Shown here: in pieces, positions 1-12,339 of the stretch | Layout: each line of letters starts with the position of its first letter | Position numbering within the stretch: the stretch's first letter is position 1 | Origin: Amorphophallus konjac | Lineage: Eukaryota > Streptophyta > Magnoliopsida > Alismatales > Araceae | Direction of reading: 5' to 3' | Length of the DNA stretch: 64,000 bases | Assembly: GCA_022559845.1 (NCBI GenBank) | Contig: CM040126.1 | Coordinates: 124,286,886-124,350,885 of the forward strand | Notes under the pieces: generated by a model | Database searches by the model: none | The model's input: the letters and a program-made list of their open reading frames with translations, nothing else | What the model was told of the DNA's origin: nothing | Position numbers and translations under genes: made by a program

Positions 1-71
1 TAAAAAGAATTTGGTCCCCAAATTCCATTGCATATTATGTATATACGCGGAGAGTGTAGAGTATATACCTC

Positions 72-1491
72 TTAGAATAACTCAGGAAATCGTTTCTTCA
101 TAGATTCCTCGGTCTCCCATGTCGCTTCGTGTTCTGTATTCTTATTCCATTGCACTTTAAGCATGGGAATAACCTTATTCCTTAGAGCTCGTATTTCACG
201 ATCTAAGATTTTCATAGGCTTCTGTTCATAGGTGAGATCTTTCTGGATCACCAGATCTCCATGTTCAATAATGTGAGATGGATCGTGTACATACTTCTTC
301 AACATAGATATGTGAAATACATTATGTACCTCGGACAATTGAGGAGGCAACGCGATGCGATAAGCAACCTCGCCAACTCTTTCGAGTACCTCAAATGGTC
401 CGATGAATCTTGGCGTAAGCTTGCCCTTAACACCAAATCTTCGTATGCCACGTCCAGGTGATATCTTGAGAAATACATGATCTCCGATTTGGAATTCAAG
501 ATCTCTCCTTCTTGTATCTGCATAAGTCTTTTGCCTGGTCTGAGCAACTTGTAATCTTTCTCTGATTACTCGTATCTTCTCAGTTGTATCCCTTACCATG
601 TCTGGACCTAATAGTTGTTTCTCTCCAACTTCGTTCCAGCATAAGGGTGATCGGCAACTCCTTCCATATAAAGCTTCGAAAGGTGCCATTTGGATACTAG
701 CTTGGTAGCTATTATTATATGCAAATTCCACTAGTGGCAAATGTTCATGCCAGCTTCCACCAAAGTCAATGATGCAAGCTCTTAGCATATCTTCAACAAC
801 TTGATTAGCTCTCTCGGTCTGACCATCCGTTTGTGGATGAAAAGCTGTACTAAAATTTATTCTTGTCCCCAACGAATGTTGTAATCCCTTCCAAAAATGA
901 GAAGTGAAGATCTCTATCAGACACGATTGAGACAGGAATTCCATGTAACCTGACTATTTCCTTGATATATAATGCAGCTAAGACATCAATTGACCATCGA
1001 CTCTTTATTGGCAAGAAATGCGCCGATTTAGTTAAACGGTCAATGATAACCCATATTCCATCATGTCCTCCTTTGGATTTAGATAGACCCATGATGAAAT
1101 CCATACCAATATCCTCCCACTTCCATTTAGGAATATCTAGAGGATGTAGTTTTCCAGCAGGCTTTTGGTGTTCTGCCTTGACCTGTTGGCATGTGAGACA
1201 GCGTGATACATAGTCCGCTATTTCTCTTTTCATGTTGGGCCACCAAAAGATCCTCTTTACATCTTGATACATTTTGGTTGATCCTGGATGAATAGTGTAC
1301 TTTGATCGGTGAGCTTCATCTAAGATCTTCTTCTTTAATTCTGGACAGTCGGGTAAATATTTGAGACTCTTGTGATCAGAATACACCGTAAAGACTTCGC
1401 CATAGAGGTAATGTCGCCAGATCTTCAAAGCACAGACCACAACTGCCAGTTCTAGGTCATGTATGGGATAATTTTCCTCGTGCTTCTTCAA
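72..1491 (-). pseudogene. Element A integrase with chromodomain-like tail, frameshifted
   Basis: Integrase would join the element's DNA copy to the host chromosome. The upstream part (1491-850) starts with the end of RNase H (HDLELAVVVCALKIWRHYLYG). It continues into an HHCC zinc finger (H-R-S-K-Y ... H-P-G ... C-L-T-C) and the first part of the catalytic core (GMDFIMG, VSDRD). The downstream part (944-72, 290 codons) carries HPQTDGQTERANQ with the catalytic glutamate, then the GDHVFLKISP segment. It ends in a chromodomain-like stretch (LKVQWNKNTEHEATWETEES). The two parts are in different frames and overlap near 850-944, so a small indel splits the gene. The stop at 72 fits the normal end of the polyprotein. 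Confidence 0.9.
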
Positions 1492-1524
1492 TTGCCATGA
1501 GGAATAAGTTATGACCTTGCCATG

Positions 1525-2315
1525 TTACATTAATACGCAACCTAGGCCAATCCCGGATGCATCAGCATAAACTTCGAATTCACCTCCTTCGTAGGTAATG
1601 TGAGAATAGGAGTAGTCGTCAGACAATCCTTTAAAGTTTGAAAGCTTTTCTCGCATTCCTCGGACCATATAAAATGATTCTCCTTCCTTGGCAATCTTGT
1701 TAAAGATACCACAATCTTGGAGAAGTCCTTGATAAATCTTCGATAATATCCAGCCAATCCCAAGAAGCTTCAAATTTTTGTCACACTAGTAGGTCTTTCC
1801 CAGTTCTTTACGGCCTCGACCTTTGAAGGATCGACGGCGATACCGTTCCAGGAAATTATGTGACCGAGAAAAGAAACTTCCTCCAAGCAGAAATCACACT
1901 TGCTTAATTTGGCATAAAGCTTGTGATCTCTTAATAATTGAAGGGCCTTCTTGAGATGTTCCTCATGTTCTTCCTTTGACTTGGAGTAGATCAAAATGTC
2001 ATCAATGAAGACAACCACAAATTGATCGAGGTATGGCCTGAATACGCTGTTCATTAATTGCATAAATGCGGCAGGCGCATTTGTTAAGCCAAAAGATATA
2101 ACAGTGAACTCGTAATGTCCATACCTACCCCGGAATACAGTCTTGTGAATATCACTTTCCTTGATTTTTAATTGATGATAACCAGATCGAAGATCAATCT
2201 TTGAGAAATATTGAGCTCCTGAAATCTGGTCGAATAATTCATCAATCCTTGGCAATGGATATTTATTCTTGATGGTAAGTTGATTCAATTGCCGATAATC
2301 AACACATAACCTCAT
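1525..2315 (-). pseudogene. Element A reverse transcriptase and start of RNase H
   Basis: The RT fragment at 2315-1770 shows [12 protein letters not shown], the [11 protein letters not shown] block and the catalytic [11 protein letters not shown] block (FIDD in place of the commoner YVDD, usual for gypsy RT). It is followed by FLGHIIS. The next segment (1763-1542, same frame) has MGLAGYYRRFIKDFSKI and the connection to RNase H. An alternative frame is open over 1773-1525, and a frameshift lies around 1600. The part between 2408 and 2316 is interrupted by stops. RT would copy the element RNA into DNA. Confidence 0.9.
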
Positions 2316-2408
2316 CGAACCATCCTTCTTTTTAACAAAGAGGACCGGGGCTCCCCAAGGTGAAGTACTTGGTCAGATAAACCGCTTTTCCAATAATTCC
2401 AATAGTTG

Positions 2409-3164
2409 TTACTTTAACTCCTTCATTTCAATGGCAGACATCTGATATGGAGCTTTAGAAACTGGTGCAGCTCCCGGAATTAAATCAATAGAAAAAACCA
2501 CTTCTCTCTCGGGAGGAATACCAGGCAACTCGTCCGAAAATACATCAGAATAATCCCGAACGATAGGAATGTCCTTTAGAACGGGTTCCGTATGCTCGGT
2601 CATAGTGATAGAAACTAAGAAGCCGGCACAACCCTTCCTTAATAATTTCTCGACTTTAAGGGCCGAAATGAGAGATATGTGTCTAGAATGCCTGGTGCCA
2701 GAAAATATGAGGTTGGGGTAACCCATAAAAGTTACCGTACCCAACTTGTAGTTGACACTATCATTATATGTAGATAGCCAGTCGGCACTTAAGATAACAT
2801 CATATCCGTCCATCTCCATGCATACCAAATCAGCGGGTAAGTTATAACCGCTAATTAGAACTTCACTAGCAGGATAGAAATGTTTAATCTCTGTTCCCGT
2901 TCCAATCGGGGTAGTAATAGTGAGTATAGAATCTAATGGAACATGCTTCATAGGTAAAAGACCAGCAAATCTTCTAGATATAAATGAATGCATAGCTCCG
3001 GTGTCAAATAAGACAGAGGCAGGCTTGGAGTATATGAAAAGATTACCTTCCATGACGCCTCCTTCCTCGGTAGGTTCCGCACCCATAAGAGCTTGAAGTC
3101 TTCCTTGCTTTTTGGCAATAATAGGAAGCTTTGCCAGTGATGGAGCTTGCTCGTTGAGAAGAGG
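2409..3164 (-). pseudogene. Element A aspartic protease and linker to RT
   Basis: This is the downstream part of an open stretch running 3623-2409. The retroviral-type aspartic protease active site DTGA lies about 207 codons into that stretch (SVLFDTGAMHSFISRRF), followed by MDGYDVILSADWLS, typical of plant gypsy proteases. The end (YSDVFSDELPGIPPEREV) is the conserved linker just before RT. The protease would cut the polyprotein into its mature parts. The frame is the same as in gag and RT, so A once had one long gag-pol frame. A stop near 2409 interrupts it. Confidence 0.9.
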
Positions 3165-4103
3165 GCAATTCGGGATCATATGCTCCCGACTCCCGCATCG
3201 AAGACATGCATCGAGCTTTCTCCAACATTCCTCGGCTTTGTGTCCAGGCTTCTCGCAATATTTGCATAGTTCTTTTGATGGCGTAGAGAAAGGAACAATT
3301 TGCTTGTCAAAGGTTCTCGGCTTCTTATCCCCTTGAAGGTTACATCCACCTTTGTTGAAATTACGCCCGTCTTTGTTGAAGTTACGCCCGTCATTGGGCC
3401 TTTTCTTCCCAAAGGAAGGTTTGAAACTTCCGGCTCCCGTAACTTGCTCTCTCTTGGCTTCTCTTCCTCGGATGCGTTCCGACAACTCCGTTGCATCTTC
3501 CAAGAGTTGTGCTCTTCGTACCGCATCGCTATATATTTGAATATCTATCGGGGCGAGTTGAGTAATATATTGTGGCTTAAGGCCGTTAAGAAATCTCCGT
3601 GCCTTCATTTTGTCGATACGCACGAGACGTGGAGCATACCGAGATAACCTTAAAAATTGTGCTTCATATTCTGCAACCGATAATCCCCTTTACTTTAAGG
3701 CGGAAAATTCGGTGGCCTTCCTTTCTTGCACTCGGTTGGAGAAGTATTTACTATTGAAGTGTTCCACGAACTCTTCCCATAGAATTTGGTCGTGCAGTAA
3801 AGTAGCTTCGACCGATTCCCATTAGGCACGTGCATCCCTTTCTAGTTAGAAAGTAGCGAGTATGACCTTTTCCTCGTCGGCACATTACATGAGTCGAAAA
3901 ATCTTCTCAATTTCCTTAATCCAATGTTCGACCTCATCAGGATCCGTAGATCCAGCGAACTTGGGAGGGTTCATGCTCCAGAAATTTCTATGCAAGTCTC
4001 TGGCTCCTCGGTTTGCTCCTCCCTGAGCAACCTGTTGGAGGGCTTGGGTTAAGCCTTGAACGGTGCGCTGCATCTCGCGCCATTGAGCTCTCTCGGTGGC
4101 CAT
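3165..4103 (-). pseudogene. Element A gag (nucleocapsid-like protein), in-frame stops
   Basis: Gag would form the virus-like particle and bind element RNA. It starts at the ATG at 4103 (MATERAQWREMQ), about 230 bp after the LTR, and has the gag block PPKFAGSTDPDEVEHWIKEI. Three in-frame stops fall between about 3885 and 3625, after which the frame is open again from 3623. Two zinc knuckles of the form CX2CX4HX4C are visible: CKYCEKPGHKAEEC and CLRCGSREHMIPNC. Two knuckles rather than one is the pattern in this chromovirus group. The stop codons mark it as a pseudogene. Confidence 0.88.
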
Positions 4104-4311
4104 TTATGAGAATTAGCCTGAAACCATAATTACAAGGTTTAATTATTTTATTCATTTTTTTATTTGGTAAATCTTTTTCTTTAAAACTTAACCCGTGTTT
4201 CTACCCAATCTTACCGAGAATGTTTAGTCCTTATCCAAGTTTCTAGATATTGATCTAAAACCTATGTTTTATGAACCTATAATTGTGAAACCTAAGATTT
4301 TATGTAACGTA

Positions 4312-4324
4312 GGCTCTGATACCA
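4312..4324 (-). promoter_or_regulatory. Primer-binding site of element A (initiator tRNA-Met type)
   Basis: On the minus strand this reads TGGTATCAGAGCC, the complement of the 3' end of plant initiator methionine tRNA. It sits 7 nt from the end of the LTR, where minus-strand DNA synthesis starts. Confidence 0.9.
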
Positions 4325-4331
4325 CAAAGAC

Positions 4332-6928
4332 TGTCACGTCCCGACGCGGAATATCGAGGGCGCGACGAGTCGTAAACGAGCGTGTCGATCAGAGCATGTA
4401 CAATTTATTTCTAAAGATATAAATGAATGGGAAAAAGATACTTTTATTTCATCAAAATGAAGTTTACATCACTAATTCATAAGCCATAAAGGTAATTACA
4501 AACTTCCAAATTCAAAATACATCATTCTTGTAAAAACACTAATGATCTACATAAACCTAGGTAAAAAAGAAAATCACTCTCTCACTCTTGTCCATTCCCT
4601 TATTCATTTTCAATTCTTGCAACAATTAATCAAAATGTAGGGTGAGCAATAAGCTCAATAGGATTTTATATCTCTAAGAACCAGGCAATCTTAAAGTATT
4701 TAGCATGTTGAACCATTTTCCAAGTTGAATCGGGAAATGTTTAATCATGAAATTCGAGTAGAATTTTGTATAAGGAATTTCAAGTACCAATAAGATAACA
4801 AGATATCAAGATAAGTTTTCAAGTAATAATGTTTGAACAAGTAAAGAATTTCACGAATTTAGCCATTTCACGCAAGTCAAGTAATTCATGAAAATTTTCA
4901 AGTAGTCATGTAAACAAGTAAACAAGTACGAGTAGTGGAATGCCGTATCAAGTAAATCTATCATGCACTTCGGTGCAATGCCACACCGTCGGTCAATCAA
5001 CTCCCATTGGCACAAGTACTTTCGGGCGCTCCCCCCAGGACCAGACTGGGCCCCATTAATGCCCGGCATTGAGTCATATGGATCCGAAGATCCCAAGTAC
5101 GTTTAGACATCCACTTAATGTGTATATGGCCAATGATTTTCAAGAATAATGCTATTTGTAAATAAGCACAGATTTGGCAAAAAATTCAGAAGTTGCAAGA
5201 AAGTGGATAACAATTTTAAGGCATCATGTTTAACGACATTAAGTCGTGGAGTTTAAAAATGAACAGTAAGTAGGAAGAAAATTTCAAGATAGTAGATTTA
5301 TTAGAATTATTTTAAATTTCTTAGCTTAATCTCAGAATCATAAAACATCAAGTTTTTGTTAGAAAATATATATATTTGTGAATTAAAATCATGAGTTTAG
5401 ATATTAGTATTTAATCATACATTAAATAATAATATGATAAGGAAATAGATTTACCATGTCGAAAGTAGTTTTCATACATCAATATAATAGAAAATACTTC
5501 TTTACATTCTGAAATAATTTTATACATCACTATGATAGAAAATAGAATAGTTATAGACTGAAAAGATGTTACTGTCTATGAACGCGCTGTAGCTCAGGGT
5601 CGCGTTCATACAATATATAAATACAGTATATATGTTCAAAATATTAGATTTTGATCACTGAAATGATGGGAGAAATTTTAAGAACACGCTATACATGGCT
5701 GGCGTGATCTTGAAGAACGCGCTAGCCAGGTGTGGTGCGATCAGGCACATGTAAATATTGTTACACTTTTGAAAACTAAATGAAAGAGATGGGGTCTGTG
5801 AAAACTAGATTAAAGAAATGGGGTCTGTATAGATCATAATTTATAAATAAGTACCTTATATATATTAGGAGTATTTAAATTTTGACCCCTCGGTCATCCG
5901 AGACTTTCAGTCTTAACGCGCTAGTCTATTCTAGCGCGATAATGAAGAACGAGCTAGGAATGTATAGCGCGACCTTAAAAATTTATTTATATTTATATAT
6001 ATGTATTTAAAAATTAGGTGAAAGGGGCAAGGTCTTGTCTGAACGCGCTGGGTCGGGCTGGTGTGTTCAGAACGCGCTACTGAGGTATAGCACGTTCTGG
6101 ACCTGATGAAAAAACGGGAATACCCCTCCAATCAAATGACCATAATTTACTCATTTCATAACAAAATTTAATAAATGGGCTATCAATAGAAAGAGGATAG
6201 AAAAATGAACAAGATGGCATGCTTTAATTAGAGTTTAGCCTGAGAGACACCTACCTTTTATCGGATCTAAGGAAATATCCCCAAATATAAAGAAATCCTT
6301 TGATCTCCAAATCCTCCTTCAAATCTCCACAAATCTTTGCAGCAGCATATACTTAACCTCTAGAGATGGTTTAAGGGTCTAATGGGGTTCTATTTGTAGC
6401 CAAAACTTGACCAAATTTGTCAAGATTCCTCACCTAATTCCACCAAACTCATTAAGTCCGAATTAGAAGAAAAATGACATTTCTCCTCTTAATCTAGCCC
6501 ATCTTAGGTGTGAAAACAATGTAAAAACGGCTGGTCTATGGTGGGCTGTTAGGTAAGGGTTGATTCTTGAGTCAATCTTCTAGAAATAGAGTTATTTTAA
6601 TCCCTTAAATATCATATTAAACACATGTTACGAATTTAAGGTTATTTAACCTTTAATAAATCCTTTAATCTATTAATTTAGCCCATTATGGATTATCCAA
6701 TGGGCCAATTATAATCCTAGTCTATTACAAAGACTTTTATTGGGTTTACTATGATTTATCTAAGGTTTAAGACATTTAATCTCTATTTACTTCTAGTTAA
6801 TTCAAGCAAATTCAATAAACTAGCTTATTTCATATAGTAAAAATATAATTTAATTATTTCATGAAATTTTAATTACATAATAAAATTAAAAAATTTTATT
6901 TCTCATTTTTAATTATCGGGTTTCTGCA
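4332..6928 (-). repeat. 5' LTR of element A (about 2.6 kb)
   Basis: The LTR reads TGCAGAAACCCG... at 6928 to ...CGGGACGTGACA at 4332 on the minus strand, with TG/CA ends and the PBS just inside. It is AT-rich. A stretch near 4980-5100 matches the solo LTR F at about 51500-51600 (shared words include CCCAGTCTGGTCCTGGGG), so both belong to one LTR family. Short AACGCGCT words recur at 5580-6100. No host gene is visible in it. Confidence 0.85.
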
Positions 6929-7961
6929 ACGAGACTCAGGAGAATGTGAACTCGGTGCTTTTGAGCTGCTACCGACCGGATTGTGGTGCTAAGGTCAGAA
7001 GCTTCCCCTAGCTCAGAAGGAATTATGCAGGGGGGTCGTGTGTGAAGCAAGAGGTTGTTTAACCTGAACGGTGTGGTGTTCAGGTGGGCTGTGAGAATTG
7101 GTCACTGGTGGTTGGCAGTTCATGGGAACTGTGTAGTTGCTATGTGCGAATTGGACGGCTGTAATAGGGAACAACTATCTCCTCAACGAAAGAATCCCCT
7201 GAAGTGTGTGTGTGAGATGGGGGCCGCATCATTGTGAAAGGAGTTGGAGGCGACGTGCCCAGTATTAGTGTGATTGAGGAGTTCGAGGTTCGCCTGAGTG
7301 ACCTCGTCGTTCTTTCCCCTCTCGAGAAGTTGGTGTTGGCTAGAGGGCTAGGAAGGACCATGATGGTGCCAAGTGATGTATGGCCAGTGTTCAGAGGAAC
7401 TGATTGGTGGCCCTGCTAGAGAAGCATGAGAGGAATGTGGTTAGAGGACTTCCGGTTGATGTGGGATCAGCGACTGACAGATGGTTTTCTACAGCTAATG
7501 TGTGGTCATTGAGTGTGGTTTGGGATGGGGTGTGATTGTACTCCTTGGTAGGAGCACTCGACGTCCAGCAATTGAGGAAGCTGATGTCTCGAAAGGACTA
7601 TTTGGATTGGAGTTCCCAGTCTTGGATCAGAGTTACGTCTCGACTCGTGTGTCTTTCTCTGTATGCGGAGTGTGCCAAATGTTGTTCGTGCCCTTGAGGG
7701 TTTCAAGGTAGCTGAGGTGATGCCAGACTTGTCTGTTTGTGTGTGTCCCGATCGATCTGAGGATCAGCGTGAATTGGCGTTTTAGAGCGAGAGGGCTTTC
7801 TTGGGTGTTTTGGTCTTGCAGTGTTCCTCAAAGGAGAGTGTATGAGAAGTATGGTGGTTATGCTGTGATCGTGAGGTCTGACCCGTTGGGTGAGTTCTTC
7901 CCCGTGAGTCCTATGCACTGTCCCAAATTTTGAGGATAAAATTTCTATAAGGGGGGAGGAC
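6929..7961 (+). other. Internal 3' end of gypsy element G, non-coding or decayed
   Basis: The stretch lies between the end of element A's LTR and a polypurine tract followed by another LTR on the plus strand, so it is the last kilobase inside element G. No conserved protein motif is readable. The short open frames (about 60-70 codons) overlap on both strands. The last bases before the PPT (AATTTTGAGGATAAAATTTC) resemble the usual 3' end of Tekay/Del elements. The rest of G is probably on the other side of element A, outside the window. Confidence 0.65.
7949..7961 (+). promoter_or_regulatory. Polypurine tract of element G
   Basis: AAGGGGGGAGGA lies one base before the LTR start TGTAATGCCCCG. 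This is the plus-strand primer for element DNA synthesis and fixes the element's orientation as plus. Confidence 0.85.
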
Positions 7962-10827
7962 TGTAATGCCCCGAATTTTTTGGATCGCGTTTCTGTGGGT
8001 TACGGATCATGTTCATATGGATTTCTGACTTGAATATTGGATTGTTGGACCATTAGATGGTGTTTATGTGAGTTATTTCGGGTCCATGGTAGTGGGTTGA
8101 GCGGCCTAGCTTTTTCCTGAAAATTTTTTAAGTCAGAATTTATTTTCTGAGAATTTTTAGGGTTTAAGTGATTTTTCTAAATGAAAATATAAAAAATATA
8201 ATAAAATAAAAAATTCAAAACCTTTGTTAACCCCCTCTCTCCCCCTCCGTTCTCTCATCTCACTCTCTCGCGTCTCTCCTCTCCCTCACTCTCCTGTCTC
8301 TCTTTCCCTCTCCCTTTCTCATCTCCGACAGCCGACGACGTTGATGAGGGAGCATGCGGTGGAGCGGTGACGGTGGCGTGCAGCGAGGATGAAGCCGAGG
8401 AGCGTGGCGAACAATGAGGCGGAGACGATCACGACAGTGGGAGTCGACCACGTGAAGGATCGGCGATTCTTTAGGGTTTCGGTGGGTTAAATCTTCGGAT
8501 AAGGTAGGGGGACGGATCCCTACGCCCCCTACATGTTTTCTCTGCGATTTCGTGCCCCGGTGAGACCAAGAGCAGGAGTATTTCTTGTGTTGGGGTATAT
8601 GCATATTCGGGGATGAGCAACGGTTTTCGGCCGATTTAGGCCTCGATTTGTGGTTCGAATGTGGTTTATCGGATGTAGGAATGTCTGGGGATGGATTCCC
8701 CTTGTTTTTCCCTTCACTTGGAGGCGAATGAGACTTGGGATCAAACTCTGCGTGGAGTTCGGTTCGTTTCTGCGAAACTGGCAGAGGACGACCACGGGAG
8801 TGGCCGTATGCCCCAGAGTTGGGAGGCCAGAGCCTGGATGCCTAGGTCTATTGGTTTGCAGGTGGCCAGAACCCTGGCTGCTCTACTCTCTCTTTGTTTC
8901 CCTCTGTCCCAACCTGTAGGCGGCCAGACTGTTGGCCGCCCTGCACTGTGCCGGGGAGGCCAAAGGCCTGGCCGCCCTAGTCTACTGGGCGGCCAGCACT
9001 CTGGCTCCCAGGTCCCTGTTGTGCCCTGTTCTGGGGAGCCAATGAGGTGGTCGCCTAGCATGTTGGGCGGCCAAGAGGATGGCCGCCTAGTGCATAGGGT
9101 GGCCCCATTCTGAGTGGCCAATGATGTGTCCACCCAGGTCTTTAGGCAACTGGGAGGTTGGCCCCCCAATCCCTTTAAGCCTTAGGGCACCGTGCTTCTC
9201 TGTCTCATTCCCTGAGGTGTCCGTATGCGACGTGGTTTCTTGGAAGAGGTGTCCGCATGATTCTGTATGATCTGGGATTTCTGTGTAACTATCATGGTCA
9301 TCCCTGTGGGATCTATGTATTGTAAGGAGTATTTTCCTTGTGTGGATTATTGATAGCAAAGGTCCATGCCTGCGTGATTTTAGAAGGTCGGCGCTCGATG
9401 GCTCCCGTTACCGGCCTTTGGAGGTATACCTGTGCCAGGCTATGCCACTTCGTAGTTTCACGTGTGCATGAGTTGGACCTTCTTCCGAGCAATACTCCGC
9501 TAGCACAACTTATTGAGTGTCATGTATGTACCAGCTGTGCCGAGATTTTTACTCATTGAGTGCCGACATGTTCGTCCGACCCCGTGGTCGAGAACTACTC
9601 CTGATGTGATGATTTTTAAGCTGGTTACCATAGGGCCCCTTGTCTTTGCAGCCAAAGTCTGGCTGAGGGAAATTCTAACTAGAGGACCTGACTTAGAGAA
9701 AATAGTCCATGTGTGCACACGTGGTTGTGGGAAGTGGACCCATGTCGACGGGCGTGACCCCAACTAGTCCTTGTGTTGTTGTTGCGACTCTACCTCACTC
9801 TATGGGAGAGGCAGGCAGGCATGAGCATGGTGGGCGGTGTAAGGTGTCCATGATGCATCTGACCCAGTCCCTTACCTCACTCTCCAGGAGAGGTAGTAAG
9901 GCCAGGGAGAGTAGGCGTGGTGTAAGACGTCAGTGGACGTATCCGACCGGTGCTAGTGCGTGAGTACTTTAGTCACTCGTGGGTTTAGTTCCCGACTGCG
10001 AGCCGTGGTTCCTCCGGAGTAGGGATAGTGTGTTCTGACTCGGTGACTTTAGCGTGACTTCTCGACTGCGAGGCCGAGGCTTTCCCGACAGCGTTGCCAG
10101 GGTTCTCCCAGTAGCTAGGATAGGGTGTTTTGGCGGCATGGTTTCTGTAGTGGCCCCCGTCCGTGAGGACAAGTCGTACGATAGAGACTTCGTAGGTTCT
10201 TTCGACAGTGCGACCGAGACCTTCCTTAGATCGGCGGTTCCGACTCAAGATTGTTGTTCCCTTGTGAGGGTAGGAGTAGTGTAGAGACTCTGGGGTTCTT
10301 CCATTTTACTGTCCTATTCTTCTAGCCACCGCCTTGTTATTCTTGATATTATAGTTGCTTAGCCACTATTGTTGCTCTCGTTATTGTTGTTATTACTGCT
10401 ACTCTCACTATTGTTGCTGCTTTCGTTGTGGTGGGGATCCACGGGACCCCTACTAAGCCAATGAGATGAGGGTCACTCTCTGCTTTTTTTGGTACAACGC
10501 TTCTCGAGGTGGTGCATCTCGATCGAAGGACTTTTAGCAGCTAGCTCACCAGTGCTGGAGTATGTCCCGTGGCAGTGTACATTTCTTTTCTTGTTGATTG
10601 TACTTGTGGACTGGACTCTGTAGTTATGTTAAATTATTACAAAATGTTAATTTTATTTCTGCCAGTTAATTATTAATTTTATAATTTATTTTCTATTTTT
10701 GTTTAGAATTTCAATACATAATCACACCATCCCAATTAACCCTTTCGAGCTTCCTAGCTCGTGGGTGGCGACATAAGATCTAAATGATATCGAGTTTGAT
10801 TCGATATCCGGATCTTGGGTCATTACA
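7962..10827 (+). repeat. 3' LTR of gypsy element G (about 2.87 kb)
   Basis: It starts TGTAATGCCCCG directly after the PPT and ends GGGTCATTACA at 10827, so the outermost bases TGTAAT and ATTACA are mirror complements. The start resembles those of the LTR of A (TGCAGAAACCCG) and the solo LTR F (TGTAATACCCCG), which points to the same chromovirus group. It contains GC-rich dyad repeats at 8820-9140. Long open frames inside it overlap on both strands and show no domain, so I do not call genes. Confidence 0.85.
8820..9140 (+). repeat. Array of GGCGGCCA/TGGCCGCC hairpin repeats inside LTR G
   Basis: About eight dyads occur at 30-60 bp spacing. Each is an arm ending GGCCA, about 6 nt of loop, and an arm starting TGGCC. 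The best copies have 7-8 bp perfect stems, such as GGCGGCCA with TGGCCGCC around the loop AAGAGG A at 9063-9090 and around GACTGT near 8923-8945. Other copies are degenerate. The role is unknown. Confidence 0.7.
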
Positions 10828-11291
10828 CCATGTAGCCCAGATCCGGCCAGTCCTCTCTCCACTGGGTCACGCAGCAGCTCGACCCTAGCCAACATCACCA
10901 CCATAGGCCGCACTCGTCTTTGTTGGTCTCCGTCGGCCCATGCGACGATAGCCTCTCCTTTCTCCCTCGTTCGCCCCCACTGGCCCTGCAACAATGTTGT
11001 CCCATGTTGCTCGATCGCCTATGCAATAGCCATGCTGTAGATCCCCAACTATTGGAATGCCTTCACACTGTTGTATGCCCATTGTGTTGACCACTTGACT
11101 GTGGCTGCCGGAGCCATAGTGGTCTGGCCCAGGCTCATGGTTTCCCCCCTCCCCCACGCCTCCACAGTAAGCCGTCCATCTCTCTCTCTCTCTCACTGAA
11201 ATCCCCCAACCCCTCCCTCCCCTCACACCTCTGTTAGCACCCCCCACCTCTCCGTTGAGACCCCCTCTGTTGGGAGCCACCTATGTCACAG

Positions 11292-11293
<2 letters not shown>

Positions 11294-11322
<29 letters not shown>
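11294..11322. repeat. (CT)n microsatellite
   Basis: An uninterrupted CT dinucleotide run of about 29 bp. Confidence 0.95.
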
Positions 11323-11324
<2 letters not shown>

Positions 11325-11467
11325 GAAATTGCCCCCAACTTCCCTCTCTCCCCTCTCTTCGGCACCCTCTTCCCCATCGATCCCCACATCTTTAGGGGAG
11401 AGGAAGAGCAGGACGAAGGTGGGCATGTCAGTGGCCCTTTGCTATCACCGATGTCCACCATGGATGA

Positions 11468-11487
11468 AGAGAGAGAGAGAGAGAGAG
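11468..11487. repeat. (GA)n microsatellite
   Basis: An uninterrupted GA run of about 20 bp. Confidence 0.95.
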
Positions 11488-12339
11488 GATGCTAATATGA
11501 GAATAGGTTAGTAGTTGTCCCTCTTAACTCACATTTCTTGAGTTAAAAAGAACCATAGTTATGGCGAGGGTATAATTGTAACAATACGGGTTACATGAGG
11601 GATGTTCTTGATAATATGGTAAAAGTACGGGGATAAATATAAATAGTGTGGTTGACATAGATATAGACGTGAAAATCCCAATTTATAAATACTATTTTTT
11701 TATTTTAAAAAAATTAAAAAATATAATTGATATGCAAAATTATGTTTTAAGACTAAGTTTGTACCAAAATCGTTGTTTTTTATATGTTAAGAATGAGATT
11801 TGGGGCTCAGGTGTCGACAGTTTCATCTAAATTATCACTGGTCTGGGTTTCCCGATGGCTGTAATGGTTACAGTTTTTAGAAGTATTGACATTTTAGTTT
11901 AGTGTGGGCTACCAATAGATGGCATAGGTTAGTTTGGACTGATCTGCCAAATAGTTTTGGGTGGTCTGAGTGATTTCTGCATAACCATCTGACTAATATA
12001 ATAACTACTTACGGTATAATTCACCTAGATAAGTAGACCATACTATTTATGAATTATGTATCATTGATTTCAAACCACATACGAAGTATTTATTTAATTT
12101 TCTTGCTGATAATTAAGGTCGATACTTCATGCCCAAGCGTCGTATTCTTGCCCTGTAGGTAGAAAAAGTAAAAATTTAAAGGGCATATTTAATTAGATTG
12201 TGTGGCACTACATGGATGCTATTGGACTATGACATGGTTACGGCACGGTGATTGCCCTGTGGAGTTCTCACCTTATAACATTGGATTGAGTGTGGTCCGT
12301 CCTCGGTACATACAAAGAAGTATCTATATAAGAAAAAGT

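Larger units (their letters stand above)
1..6928 (-). mobile_element. Ty3/gypsy Tekay/Del-type chromovirus A, partial (3' LTR outside window)
   Basis: Reading on the minus strand, the order is LTR (6928-4332), PBS, gag with zinc knuckles, protease, reverse transcriptase, RNase H, integrase and a C-terminal chromodomain-like segment ending at position 72. This is the order of Ty3/gypsy elements. The long LTR and the chromodomain-like tail fit the Tekay/Del group of plant chromoviruses. The coding region carries several in-frame stops and at least one pair of frameshifts, so the copy is dead. Positions 1-71 are its 3' untranslated end; the 3' LTR must lie to the left. The outer flank after 6928 (acgag) would be one target duplication, but its partner is not in view. 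Confidence 0.9.
10828..12330. other. Non-coding interval with CT/GA microsatellites
   Basis: Right flank of element G. It holds a GC-rich first part, CT-rich low-complexity stretches (11178-11196 and 11294-11322) and then AT-rich sequence. No open frame here has recognisable domains or normal composition, and I see no RNA gene. Confidence 0.6.

Noticed and set aside
4312..4324. tRNA gene
   Set aside because: Only the short complement of a tRNA 3' end is present; it is a primer-binding site. No cloverleaf was found here or at 26784 or 32959.
7055..7933. Integrase C-terminus of element G
   Set aside because: Position suggests it, but no integrase or chromodomain motif can be read in any frame; kept only as internal 3' sequence.
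8260..9359. Overlapping open frames of 90-140 codons inside LTR G
   Set aside because: They lie wholly in an LTR, are open on both strands at once because of GC content, and show no motif.
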